A stretch of DNA of 64,000 nt from Periplaneta americana (Eukaryota > Arthropoda > Insecta > Blattodea > Blattidae): positions 28,618,359 through 28,682,358 of the forward strand of contig NC_091130.1 in assembly GCF_040183065.1 (NCBI RefSeq), written 5' to 3'. This document shows positions 44,591-55,723 of the stretch, piece after piece; the stretch's first letter is position 1, and every line of letters begins with the position of its first letter. The notes beneath the pieces were generated by a model. It was not told the DNA's origin, ran no database searches, and saw nothing but the letters and a program-made list of their open reading frames with translations. Both the position numbers and the translations under genes were made by a program.

Positions 44591-45900
44591 TTGAAGAAAA
44601 TAGGCTCCTGAACACGTCAGGACAAAATGTAGTCTAAATGACAAGCTTTAATCCCAATGCGGTATGGTCTGCGTAGCAAGCAAATTATTAAGTACGTTAG
44701 AACATCCATACGTAGCGATATACAATCTCAGACACGGTGACGCTGGAGATCTCGAATTAGATTGTTCCCGTTACAACTACCATGTCATTAAGTTATCTGG
44801 AATAGAGTGGGTGGTACCAGGCACCAGTGTGAGAGACCAACGCTAAAATTAAAGAGTAAATGAAGCCTTGCACGCAATAATATCAATCACTGTGCTCTTC
44901 GAAGTAGAAGTTAATGTAATGTCACAAAGCGAAAGCATTTTACATGAAGTTTCATACTGCTTGTTTTTCAATGTGGATATCGAGGTGATAAAATATGCAA
45001 TTGTAATATTTTTATGCATCTGTACTCGTTAAATTACACCACTGTTACTCAGTGGAAATTTTGAGCAGGGGAAGCTAACTCAAGTTGTCTTTCATGCAAT
45101 ATGAGAAAACGTATTACAAAAATACAGTCTTAAAATAAAAAGTAGTCAATGTCAAGTCAGCAGTCAAAGATTGGTTGGAACATCGTAAGTAACACCAATA
45201 ACGCACAGCCTCAAATGATACGTAGTAAAATATGATTTCACGGTTTACACATAATATCTCTTAACAAATAGACACGTATACGTATAACATTAGCTCACTC
45301 CCTGTCATACTTAGAGAAATCACAATATTAGTATCATTAGGTAAGTATGCGTCTGTCTTTTGGTTGTGTCCTTCATTGACAGCAAGGGAGTCGGTCATTT
45401 GTTTTTTTAAATCACACTTTTGTTCGTAAGTCAGTCTTGATAATACAATTGTCCTAAAAAAAAATCAAGTAAATCAGTGTCAGAAACTGTTATTTCGCTC
45501 ATTATATCAGCCACAATGCACACTAACACTTCAACTGAACACAACTGACGAAAAGGAATAACTCGGAAACTACTTATTTTAAATGTTAAAGCTAGCTTCT
45601 TGCGAGCCTTGCGACTAGGGTAGTTTAGTTAGAAAGGGATGGAAAATCTGCGGGGTGGATTACACAGAAGAAACTGGTCTGCTTGGAAACTGGTGTGTGT
45701 AGGCTTCTTGTTTACTGCTGCATCACAAATCATCCTGAGCTGCCGCATCACAATATTTAACGCGTAAATATGAAGTCTATTAAAATTAATAAATAATTTT
45801 CTCCATAAACCGCAGGTTTATTATTAAATTATTATTAACTGGGGAAGCTAAGCTTTTTAGCTTACATTGACGCTACGCTACTGCTGTTACTTATCCGAAA
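44591..45900. other. No recognisable gene
   Basis: AT-rich sequence with short frames. No element boundaries were resolved. Confidence 0.35.
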
Positions 45901-45909
45901 ATATAGACA

Positions 45910-46119
45910 AATTACACATACGCATCATAAATTGTCAATTTTTTGGAAGTACATCTGTTTTTACAGACATGCAGCGAGACTCGACGGTGATAACTTACGG
46001 ATACATTTGTTATACAAAAACAAGCTCGAAACTCGTACAGTTATGGGCAGAATGGAAAGCAAATTAGCGTAATATTCATTATGGATAACGGCGTATTGCT
46101 CATTCGTAAACGTATCCAT
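45910..46119 (-). pseudogene. DUF4817-like N-terminal fragment of a mobile element
   Basis: The minus-strand frame from 46119 begins MDTFTNEQYAVIHNEYYA, close to the MD.FTNEEYADIH.. opening of the DUF4817 HTH domain found in insect transposon-derived proteins. A frameshift follows. The shifted frame gives a segment with SYHRRVSLHV that could be the later FRRVHRRL part. Confidence 0.4.
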
Positions 46120-46457
46120 TTTCACTGACACATAAACAAAGTAACCATTGCAACAAAAGCAACTATTTATTATATTCACACCTTCACCAATTGAAACTGA
46201 CCGTAACTCCGTTACATACATTTTCGACCTCACCAATACACCCTTAGCTATGGCTACTTAGTCGCGGGACACTCGGTATATGCTTAATGCTAACTAACAA
46301 TTTCGGCCCGGATGTTTAGGACCAAACAAAAAAAACTTATAAAGTTCCCTGAGAATTCTCTTAAATTGACGAAAAAGAGTAAAAAAATTATCTAATGAAA
46401 ATTATAAATTTGTATAATTAATAACGGTCAAATGATTACTTTACAAGTAACTGTATT

Positions 46458-46713
46458 TTTAGTTGGTTATTTAACGACGCTGTATCAACTACTAGGTTAT
46501 TTAGCGTCGATGAGATTGGAGATAGCGAGATGGTATTTGGCGAGATGAGGCCGAGGATTCGCCATAAATTACCTGGCATTCACCTTATGGTTTGGGAAAA
46601 TCTCGGAAAAAACCCAACCAGGTAAACAGCCCAAGCGAGGGTCGAACCCGCGCCCGAGCGCAACTTCAGACCGGCAGGCAAGCGCCTTAACCGACTGAGC
46701 CACGCCTGTGGCT
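46458..46713 (-). mobile_element. tRNA-derived SINE, family S2, minus strand
   Basis: On the minus strand AGCCACAGGCGTGGCTCAGT starts the tRNA-like head, with B-box GGTTCGACCC, and the body ends AACCAACT near 46458. The target duplication AAGTAACT(G/A)TATT flanks it (46445-46457 and 46714-46726). Confidence 0.92.
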
Positions 46714-47210
46714 AAGTAACTATATTGTAAAACAAACTTTCTTAGTGGAATTAGTGCATTACTACTGAAATAATAAATCACTACGTTACTTAGGCCTATA
46801 TTAAAATAATGTGAAAAAAAAACGTTAAAACTGCTACAGTTTTAATATGACACGGCTAATATAAACACATGAGCACTGCAGATGGGTATGGATTAGTACA
46901 AGAACAATTCGCAATGAAAATGCTGACATAAATTATTATTTAGAAATACATATGAATACTTCAACCATAAAAATTACATAAAAATGGAAATTTAACCACA
47001 GAAATATGAATAAATGTCCTATAAAATCTGTAAAATTAAAAAAATAACTAAAACTACATAAATGTTAAAAATGACTTTAATCTGGAAAACATGGAAAAAA
47101 TGCATTTTGATGATCTATAAAAACCCTATATATCCAACACATTTCTTGGAGATTGCATTTAATTGCCTCTATGCATCGTATCGGACTACTCAGAAGAAAG
47201 ATTATTTTAA

Positions 47211-48430
47211 CCTCAAAGCAACACAAATGAGAACACAGGAAATGAACTCAATTTATTAGAATATTATTACACCACATGAAACCTTTAAAACTACAGATGT
47301 AAATAAATTATTGAGACACGATATCAGAATGCGATTTTCTGCATGTTAATCAGAAACTGAATAAAGGTACGGTCACATGTCGCTACTTTTGCTCGCAACT
47401 TTTGTACTGCAGCTGCAGGTTTCCATCTCCGTGTTGACTTCTCAATATACATTTTGTGGTTATGTTCGCATTATTAAGAAACTCATGCGAAAGCTTACTT
47501 ATCTATTATTTGCTTTTCTGTCCTAACTAGTGTTCAGAAATTGGCATTATTTTTACTATAAAGCTTTTAAAAACACCTATATACTTAAATCATAACCAAC
47601 AGCATATTCACGTAATCAATATTGACAACCCTCCTGTTTGTAACTACGCTACAGAAAATTAAAAAAGTGAATTATATCGTCAACAAATATGCTCAGACTG
47701 TGTTGTGCATTTAATAACTGTTACAAATAATTTATTTTCATCACATCTAACATTAAAATACAACCAAACAATAAAAGTATCATTGGCACATTTGGGTGGT
47801 AACACTGGTCGCAAACGCAGCAAAAGTTTAAACAAAACCGATATCAAAAACGCTGCGGCTGCAACCCTGAGAACGCTGTTCACACGTCGCTACTTTTAAG
47901 CTGCGTGCAGCATGGAAAAGTAGCGAGCAACAGGTTCGACAGCCGCTACTTTTCGGGTTGCACCGAGTTGCGACGTGTGAACAACGGTGCAACCCGTGTG
48001 AGAGTTGCGCAGTTTTTTGTACTGCATCGCTGCAAAAGTAGCGACGTGTGACCGTACCTTAATTTCAAGGAATAATTGTTCCGGGGCCGGGTATCGATCC
48101 CTGGACCCTTCGCTTAGCGCGCGAACGCTCTACCGACTGAGCTACCCCAGGAACTATACAAAAATTGTGACGGTGTAGTGTATAGTTCCTGGGGCAGCTC
48201 AGTCGGTAGAGCGTTCGCGCGCTAAGCGAAGGGTCCAGGGATCGATATCCGGCCCCGGAACAATTTTTCCTTGAAATTATTCAGTGTCTGATTAACATGC
48301 AGAAAATCGCATTCTGATATCGTGTCTCAATAATTTATTTACATCTGTAGTTTTAAAGGTTTCATGTGGTAAAATAATATTCTAATAAATTGAGTTCATT
48401 TCCTGTGTTCTAATGTGTGTTGCTTTGAGG
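47211..48430. repeat. Foldback repeat with two head-to-head tRNA-like units, one arm split by a MITE
   Basis: The left arm (47211-47364 plus 48060-48160) and right arm (48179-48430) are inverted copies, about 255 bp each, around an 18-nt loop. The inner part of each arm is a tRNA-like sequence, TTCCTGGGG(C/T)AGCTCAGT..GTAGAGCGTTCGCGCGC..., with D-arm GCTC/GAGC pairing and a 5-bp anticodon stem TTCGC/GCGAA. The loop GCGCTAA would present GCT. The T-arm and acceptor have mismatches and there is no long variable arm expected of a serine tRNA, so these are not called tRNA genes. Confidence 0.8.
47365..48059. mobile_element. TAA-target MITE copy 2 (Harbinger-like)
   Basis: Ends AGGTACGGTCACATGTCGCT and GCGACGTGTGACCGTACCT, with TAA on both sides (47362-47364 and 48060-48062). 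It is homologous to 11911-12725 through its interior (CTGCAGGTTTCCATCTCCGT and later GCTGCGGCTGCAACCCTGAG), with a deletion near the left end. The opposite arm of the foldback reads CTGAATAATTTCAAGG, the empty site with a single TAA. Confidence 0.9.
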
Positions 48431-48500
48431 CTGCTGGTAAAATTCATGTTCTGGGAATAATAATTTAATTAAGTAGTAAAATATCGCTGCAATCGAAAAG

Positions 48501-48652
48501 TATTGGGAATAAATTTAAATAAGGCACAAAAAAAAATTTTCCTTCCCAGGAAGGATTCGAACCACGAAAGTCTTAGTGACCAGTCTATCGTGCTCTGGAG
48601 TGAACAAGGCTCTGAAATCAGCTACAACGGTAGGTCCGGTTTATTTTGCCAC
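48501..48652 (-). repeat. Dispersed tRNA-like repeat, family S4
   Basis: Second copy of the 36165 repeat, with AGGATTCGAACC and AGTCTATCGTGCTCTGGAG. It lies 70 bp to the right of the foldback arm. Confidence 0.75.
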
Positions 48653-49930
48653 TGCTGTACCTTTGTGTATACTCATATTATGCCTACGAATATCTTCTTG
48701 CATCGCCTTCTATTTATCATTCAAACTTTTGAATTAGGTACATTTAATGTCCTGAATTAAAAAACCTGCTGTTAAATACCGCAAGGATAAAAATAAAATA
48801 CTTTGACCATTTTTCTCCTGTGAAATTGATTCATGCACACAACTGAAGTCATTACCTTCCTATGATAAATATGCAAATGAATGCACACTAGTTTCGATGC
48901 GACACTGAGTATAATAAACATTTTTAGCCATGAGTAAGGATGAATCTTTAATGAGAAAATAAGTGCAATCAACATCGCACTTTGCTTCTACATATCTGTT
49001 GTGACAGTCAATGCACACAGTACAGACTTGATGAATTTTAATCACAGTCTGCATGTTCCGTACGTCAAACATTTACGCATACTAACACTAAAACTACAGT
49101 AGTAACGCTAGCTCGCAGAGCTATGTTCCAAGCAAACGGACAGGGTGAAATTCCCAGTCAGATCGTGATGGAATTTGTTGTGGACATAGTAGACGTTACA
49201 AAAAAATTTCCTCGGGGTACTCTCGTTTTCCATTATCATTCCACCAACACACTCCACTTTCTCTTCATTTCATGTATCATCTGCAATAGCTAGAAATAAG
49301 ATGAGGTGAATTCTTGGAGTAGTACGGGTTTCCGACGCTGATATGGGAAGGGCTTGGGGTTCCGGACCCTGTGGCTTATCAAGTATTCGTCTGAGGATGG
49401 GACCTTGCGGGGCAGGATGACCCACCTTCAGCATCGGATTCACCAATGTCACTTTTCTGACTTTGACAATCATCACATATACATAGTGGAAGTGAAATAA
49501 CTTGGTAGATTGAAAGGGACGATAGGGTACACTTATAGGAATAGAAAACCTATATTATGTTTTGTGATTAAGTGCACGGTTAACGAGTAGATTACGTTTC
49601 AACTTTCAGCAGTCCGGCAACATCGCCGCTAACACACTCCCCTTGTGATACAGATGTAAGAGGTCAACGAACTCGGTGTGTCTCACTAGATGAACTGTTC
49701 TCTGGCGCTGTGTTGCAACCAACTCGCATAGTGAAGTGGCTAGAAATTTGAAGTTTTTTTTTTTTTTAATTAAATTTACACGAAAACCATCCACACTATT
49801 TAAATACGCAGGAGGGATAAATTATTCTTTTTTTAGATTTCCTATCGATATGGACAAAAAGACGATCATACTCGCAATAGTTATACCGAATAAGAGGTTG
49901 TTAAACATTTTATAAAAACATTCTTTTCTT
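48653..49930. other. No supported gene
   Basis: Short frames only. A minus-strand frame at 49270-49476 (proline-rich, LKVGHPAPQGPILRRILDKP) has no family I recognise. A poly-T run lies at 49756-49768. Confidence 0.35.
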
Positions 49931-49934
49931 AATT

Positions 49935-50060
49935 TAATTATGTTTTATTTAACGACACTCGCAACTGCCGAGGTTATATCAGCATCACCGGTGTGCCGGA
50001 ATTTTGTCCCGCAGGAGTTCCTTTACATGCCAATAAATGTACTGATATGAGCCTTTTAAT
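49935..50060 (-). repeat. SINE-like repeat end
   Basis: Contains GTTTTATTTAACGACACTCG, ACCGGTGTGCCGGAATTTTG and CAGGAGTTCCTTTACATGCC, resembling the 3' part of a tRNA-SINE with TTTAACGACRCT sequence as in S2 tails. Its tRNA head is missing. Confidence 0.45.
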
Positions 50061-50317
50061 GTATTAGGCAAAAAAAATATGTATATTTCATATACATTAT
50101 TCCCAGATAAAATTTACCCAAAGATATTGAATGATACTAAAATCCATCTTGATGTTCTACGTAAAATTGCTGTCAACACATATAGACAGGCAGAGGGTAT
50201 ATCCAAAACCATTTTCTCCACGTTAGGGATAATGAAGACGTGTGTGTTTTCTTGAAAATCTCGAAATCGATCTTTTGTAGTATGAAAATATTTCCTCTAC
50301 TCTTCGAGTACCGGTCC

Positions 50318-50425
50318 TGGGACGGATTCTTGCACCGAGGCATGCATTAGTCCAATGTGCGCTGATTTGGGTCCTCATAAAATTTCGGCCACTGTATAGG
50401 ACCGGTGCCCACCCAGCATCATAAT
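50318..50425 (+). repeat. Copy of the SINE-like repeat at 985-1250
   Basis: Shares GGTCCTCATAAAATTTCGGC-type sequence and GGTGCCCACCCAGCATC with the copy near position 1000. It is shorter and diverged. Confidence 0.5.
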
Positions 50426-50599
50426 TTTAATTTACAGATTGATGTAATTAGAAAATGTGCGCAAGCTGAAGCAGTGCCTATTTTTTACTTATAAGTGCAT
50501 GTACTGCATTACTACATTACAATATTACACCGTTTGGTTAATGCTATAAATGATTGTAATCGTGATAATGAATGTGAGAATAGAGAGTAACGATGGAAT

Positions 50600-50756
50600 G
50601 ATGGAGGGAAACGGGAAAACCCCGCGAAAAAACCTGAGGAACCTTGGCATTGCCCACGATAATTTTAATTACGACTCCACTATCACCGGGATTCGAACCC
50701 GGGTCCACAGTCATCGTTAAAACAATGCTCTGTCAATTGAGTTATCAAGGCAACAG
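50600..50756 (-). repeat. tRNA-headed SINE fragment
   Basis: On the minus strand GCCTTGATAACTCAATTGAC leads to GGGTTCGAATCCCGG, an exact-looking B-box, then a short body with CGCGGGGTTTTCCCG. It resembles a tRNA head with an altered D-arm. Confidence 0.55.
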
Positions 50757-50956
50757 GTCACATAATCTTACTTCTTGGAATTATAAAAATAGTTTCAGTG
50801 TAAAATCCAGACAACGGAAGCTTATCTACTTACTTGCATGCACAGTAAATAATTTTATACATTTTCTTAAATTATTATCGTTCAAGAAAATAAACTACGA
50901 ACTAGAATATATGCGAAGAAATGATAAAGATATCGTTGCAGCACAACACGTAAAAC

Positions 50957-50957
50957 G

Positions 50958-51020
<63 letters not shown>
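50957..51020. repeat. (ATA)n microsatellite
   Basis: About 21 units. Confidence 0.95.
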
Positions 51021-51022
<2 letters not shown>

Positions 51023-51678
51023 AATTTTACTAAATAATTTTGGAAAATGAAATGAAGTAAAGCAGATTGCTCAAGTTTTCTTTTCTCAATCGTACTATCA
51101 GGGACTGGAATGCTTTACCTGCAGACTTACTAAAGGCTTTACCAATAACCAAAAATGTATTTAAAAATATACTTAAGGACTTTACTAATAGACGGTAGTA
51201 TATTATACATACTATTTAAAGGGTGTAATTGATATCTTGTTATTTGAAGTGTTCTCTCAGTGAGGAAGTGTGTTGTGTCAGTGAAGTGTGTAGTGTCAGT
51301 GCAGTCTATTGTGTAAGTGAAGTGTGTTGGAGTCAGTGAAGTGGCTGTGCAAAGTATTTGAACAGTGAAATGGTTAGAAGTGTTAGTGAAATCAGGTAGA
51401 ATCAGTGCAGTGAGTGAGTTGACAGAGAAATAAGTGTAATGCCGAAAGGTACTTGTGCAGGTATGAACCTGTCACAATCGTGGGTCTTAGTTCGAACTTA
51501 GGGTTAAGATACAAATTAGATTTACTTTAAATGTTATTTTAAGTGACCATGCTTCATTTTAATTTAGGATGCTCCTTGTTATTAATATTTTATTATTATT
51601 ATTGTTATTATTATTATTAATTATTGTTTTAATAGTTGTATTTATTAATAATTGTCATTACTGAGTGTAATTAGTTAC

Positions 51679-51709
51679 CACTGCCACGGGTATATACCCA
51701 TTTGCAGTG
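51679..51709 (+). other. LINE 3'-terminal stem-loop
   Basis: CACTGC pairs with GCAGTG, enclosing a second self-complementary GGGTATATACCC. The related site at 38898-38929 keeps both stems. There the outer stem has GTAGTG, which still pairs through a G-U. Such 3' structures can be recognised by the LINE reverse transcriptase. Confidence 0.6.
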
Positions 51710-51724
51710 TAAATAAATAAATAA

Positions 51725-51820
51725 ATAAATACATACATACATACATACATACATACATACATACATACATACATACATACATACATACATACATACATAC
51801 ATACATACATACATACATAG
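51725..51820. repeat. (AAAT)n to (ATAC)n microsatellite tail
   Basis: A few AAAT units continue into about 22 ACAT/ATAC units, forming the LINE tail. Confidence 0.95.
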
Positions 51821-52590
51821 TCAAGTGGTATTCGTCTTCAATAGAATTACGTCGACGGGCGCATAAAAAGTCAGAGAATCGAAAAATACTGTACAGCTAA
51901 GCGGTCATAGGATTTTCAGGCTTTCTGAAGTCACAAGAAAAACACTTAGCTAAAATATAATCAGCAACATCTCTCATGAGAACGGGACGTATAATTTAAT
52001 CACTTAGAAATAAAATGTCTCGGGCAGAAGGCAGCATTTAGCGCTAACGGACAGTAATGGAAGACATATCGCATACCACACAAGATTGATTACTTAACGA
52101 TCTAAGAGCTCGGCCTACCAATCTTACAGTCTAATATGCGTTGGACTCCTGTTGATTTTCACACCAGACATCCCATTAAATCGCGAAGCAGTCGCTACTG
52201 GATTTACGACTGAAATAATCATCTGCCACACCTCGCCAGTGTCGTTGTCAAATCGGGCGGTTCTATCTCATACATCAGCATGTTACGCTCAATTAAAAAT
52301 GCTGTAAAATGGACATAAAAACCCTGTTCCATTACAGATTTTAGAGCAAAATCTAATTAGGTAATCTGGAAACAGGCAAGTGAAGAAGCATTCTGTTAAG
52401 GTCGCTTGGAGTGAGATGATATCATTTTTACATTATTTAAATTGTGATGTAACGTTATGGTCTCTGATCGAGACAAGAATATATGAATCTACTGTAAAAG
52501 TTTAAAGAATACCACCATAACGAAAGTAGTCGTTATATAAACTATTTTTCGTTTGAAAAGTAGGCCTTATTTACACACCAATAGCTTTTA
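51821..52590. other. No recognisable feature
   Basis: Non-repetitive AT-rich sequence without a supported gene. Confidence 0.35.
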
Positions 52591-52599
52591 ACGACTAGA

Positions 52600-52920
52600 G
52601 CATCAGCAGCACAAGAGAAACGGAGTGTGCTTATTAGCGAGTTACCACCGACTAACGCATGGATTCGAGATCATCAAGAATTGTTATGCAGTAAATGTTG
52701 TGACGCCATTAAAACGACAGCAAATATTTGGCGGTCATGTCCATACCGGAAAGATCCCAAAACGATTCCCTATGTGCTGCCACAGGGAGATTGAAACCCT
52801 TGAGCACGTCTTGGGATCATGTTCCATGGTGAATTACTCAAGAATACCCGCCAACATAACATCCGTTCTACTATAGCAATTCCCCTCAGAGATGAGGTTT
52901 CAAGTTTTTGAGGAGGTGGG
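52600..52920 (+). pseudogene. R2-like LINE C-terminal fragment
   Basis: Plus-strand frames give SELPPTNAWIRDHQELLCSK, then after a frameshift MCCHREIETLEHVLGSCSMV, then LRDEVSSF or its shifted equivalent. CCHR..ETL.HVLG.C is the C-terminal zinc knuckle typical of R2/R4-type LINEs, and WIRDHQ..L the segment before it. No intact RT domain is left. Confidence 0.6.
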
Positions 52921-53096
52921 TATACGCACTGGTACATGTGAACACACTCTGTAATAATTTTTTTTCGTATTATGAAGTACCGAAGTGCATATTAAGTTTC
53001 CGTGCAGGAATTCTGTGTTACCATGTTGTGAAGAATGATTCCAACCCGAGTTTTCAGCTCTACGTGCTGACGCTTCATCTAGTAAGCGCATCGGAT

Positions 53097-53760
53097 TCAA
53101 GTCCCGATGACGGATTGAATATTTCTCAGTTTAAGTTCTACACTTCTGTTCCTCTTTGGACATTGTGCCACTGTCAAACATACTGTGACACAGTACATGA
53201 GGATAGACCAGCAAAGGTGCTTCGTGACAATTTTGTGTGCAATAAAGTGCGAGAAATCTGCGGAAAATGGCTGTTGAGTTCTGTAATCTTGAAGAGACGG
53301 TTCTCCACAATGCGCCGCTGCACTTGCTCCACAACATCGTCCGTAGCGAGGGATGGACATTCTGCCGACCTTCTGAAAATTGCCTGCACAAGCGACGCAC
53401 CAGCTGCTTGCCCATGATGTTCGGTCCATACACTTGTCACAGTTGACGATGGATTTCGTCCACACTTGTAGAGTAACGGTTAGCGCGTCTGGCCGCGAAA
53501 GCAGGTGGCCCGGGTTCGATTCCCGGTCGGGGCAAGTTACCTGGTTGATGTTTTTCCGAGTTTTCCCTCAACCCGATATGAGCAAATGCTGGGTAACTAT
53601 CGGTGCTGGACTCCAGACTCATTTCACCGGCATTATCATCTCATTCAGACGCTAAATAACCTAAGCTGTTAATAAAGTGTCGTGAAATAACCTAATAAAA
53701 TAAAATTAAATAAAAACTATGGATTTCGATCGGTGCCATGAAGAACTTCGTTGAAAAACT
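53097..53760 (-). pseudogene. mariner-like transposase relic, interrupted by a SINE
   Basis: Minus-strand frames contain CPSLATDDVVEQVQRRIVEN, RLFKITELNSHFPQISRTLL and, in another frame, HKIVTKHL, the HTH region of mariner-type transposases with frameshifts. The N-terminal start probably lies near 53743 (FFMAPIEI-like). The S1 SINE at 53458 splits it. The catalytic domain is not recognisable. Confidence 0.65.
53458..53718 (+). mobile_element. tRNA-derived SINE, family S1
   Basis: CCACACTTGTAGAGTAACGG head, B-box GGTTCGATTCC, the standard body, and an AAATAAAATTAAATAAAAAC-like tail. The target duplication ATGGATTTCG flanks it (53448-53457 and 53719-53728). The duplicated bases come from the mariner-like relic. 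Confidence 0.92.
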
Positions 53761-53764
53761 TTAT

Positions 53765-54793
53765 CACAGAACGAACCTCACAATCGGCGGGAGATGGAAT
53801 TAGAGCCGCCGCTATACTGGTGCTACTGTGAGGAATCAGGCAGTATCACCAGCGAATAGGGATTAAAAAGAATGGACACTGAGCGAATTTTTCTGTGTTT
53901 TGTTTCTTTGTGGGCCGGAGTTTAGTTCCACTTTCAAGCGCTAGAGGTTAGTGTAATCGAGCATACGCTAAGATAATAATTGAGTATAGAGTTGAGACAC
54001 AGGATCCAAACATCGCTTACCTTATTGCATAATCCAGTAATACTTTGCTTCAAATAAATTCAAGTTAACAGCTTTTCCTTATTCTCAGTGACAAACTAGT
54101 TATAGTAATTTTTTATATTTAAGATATAATAAATTATATTATAAAATACTATAATACATTATAAAATTACGTATCAAATTCGTTTAATATTTGTATACAA
54201 TAGTTTTACTTCTCATAGGAGTTTTGTTTTTCCATTTTCAGTGCTATTACATATTACATATTTTAATTTTATTGTTGTTGGGGTCAACGTCTCAACTCTT
54301 ATTATAAAGGAACTCTATAGAGTTTAGACATTATAGTTAATGACGGATTTATTACTTTATGGATCCAATTAATTTTATTTGAGTACATAATGTACCTAGA
54401 TGTATTAATTTTATGTGTTATATTTCCGTTGTGTCGACTGCTAGCTGGTGTGATGTCAGTGCCAACTCCTGGGAGAAAGCAGAATCTCACGCTCAAACTG
54501 GTTTGAAGGTCATTGAAATCAGTCCTGCTACATCAAAGGTATCGACGCGAAGTGTCCATACTGTGTAACTATCTGTACGCTGGTATCACCTGGCGCATAC
54601 CATTGACAAGTCATTACTCTGTCACGCACGCGCACTAGCCTCTCGCAGTGCATGGCCTGCTATCTGTGAGCTGTGAAGTAAACTTAATTTCTGGACGCGC
54701 CTCTTACATTGTAAGCATTACAAAAAATAATTTATAGTCTATTCAGAACAAGCTAACGGAACGCAGTTATTTCGAAACGAGTAGGCCTATCTA
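53765..54793. other. No supported gene
   Basis: AT-rich. The sequence up to about 53870 may be the edge of the mariner-like relic. Nothing else is recognised. Confidence 0.35.
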
Positions 54794-55723
54794 CAGGGAC
54801 ATCATTTTATTTTTACTTCAATTCTTATTGTACCTGAGTTTTTGAATGTACTTCACTCCCACCCCTTCTATTAATGAAATTCCAACTGTCCTCCACACAG
54901 AACCAAGGTCGCATATAGTAAACAGCACTGAGTTAGTGAGTATAGTACGTTCCAGAAATATGTTCGCGTTTTCCAGTGACGAAAGAGCTTTCAATATTGA
55001 ATCATATTTTCGCACAGGTACTATCCGTTTGCCTATGTCGCATCCCGATTTCCTCCACCCGCTTCTGCTCGCCTCTCTTTAAAAGCAGGGCTGTCTTAGC
55101 TCTTTTCTGAAAACATTAATTTCTGTTAGGAATTGGACGTTTACGTAATATTATAAAACTGTTTAAAATAACTTAAATAAAAGGGCCTCGTTAAGTAATT
55201 AACTGTCACGTGATTTCCCCCCTTTCTATGATGCTGCAGCATAACCACTTGGACGGACAGTAGATAGTATGTCTGAGTAATTTTATCTTTTCGGATCGGG
55301 CAGAAGTGAAGATTGAATTTACAGTACGTAAGGTACTCTTTTACAGAGTAGGTACAGAATTATTTCAACATGAGTTACTAGTTACGAAGGACGAAACTGG
55401 TAATTGGGATTAGGTACAATAGTCTATAGTGCGATAATATGCATATTAGAACTGAAGCCTGTATCGAAATGAACGGCCACCATATTAAAAAATGTGTTTA
55501 AATATCCATATTATGATTATTTTTCAATTTATCTTCTTTCTCTATATTGCTGTAGACAGTATAATATACACTGCATAATAAATACGTTCGTGAGTAAAAA
55601 CACTTATTCTTAATACAGTACTGTATTTTGATTAAACAAAAACCTAATGAAAATTATCGAACTGAAAATCGCGATATTTTCTAGTTTACGTAAATGGATG
55701 AACTACTTTTCTTCCCTCCTATA

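Larger units (their letters stand above)
51040..51820 (+). mobile_element. 5'-truncated CR1/L2-like LINE, plus strand
   Basis: The end of the polyprotein (51076-51198) reads FSFLNRTIRDWNALPADLLK, then ALPITKNVFKNILKDF and a TAG stop. The 3' UTR ends in a hairpin (51679-51709: CACTGC, then GGGTATATACCC, then GCAGTG). A tail of (AAAT)n then (ATAC)n follows. It is the same family as the minus-strand element ending at 38898. Confidence 0.85.

Noticed and set aside
48182-48263. Possible serine tRNA gene with GCT anticodon
   Set aside because: The acceptor and T stems have mismatches, position 33 is not T, and no long variable arm is visible. It is part of an inverted repeat, so it is listed as tRNA-like only.
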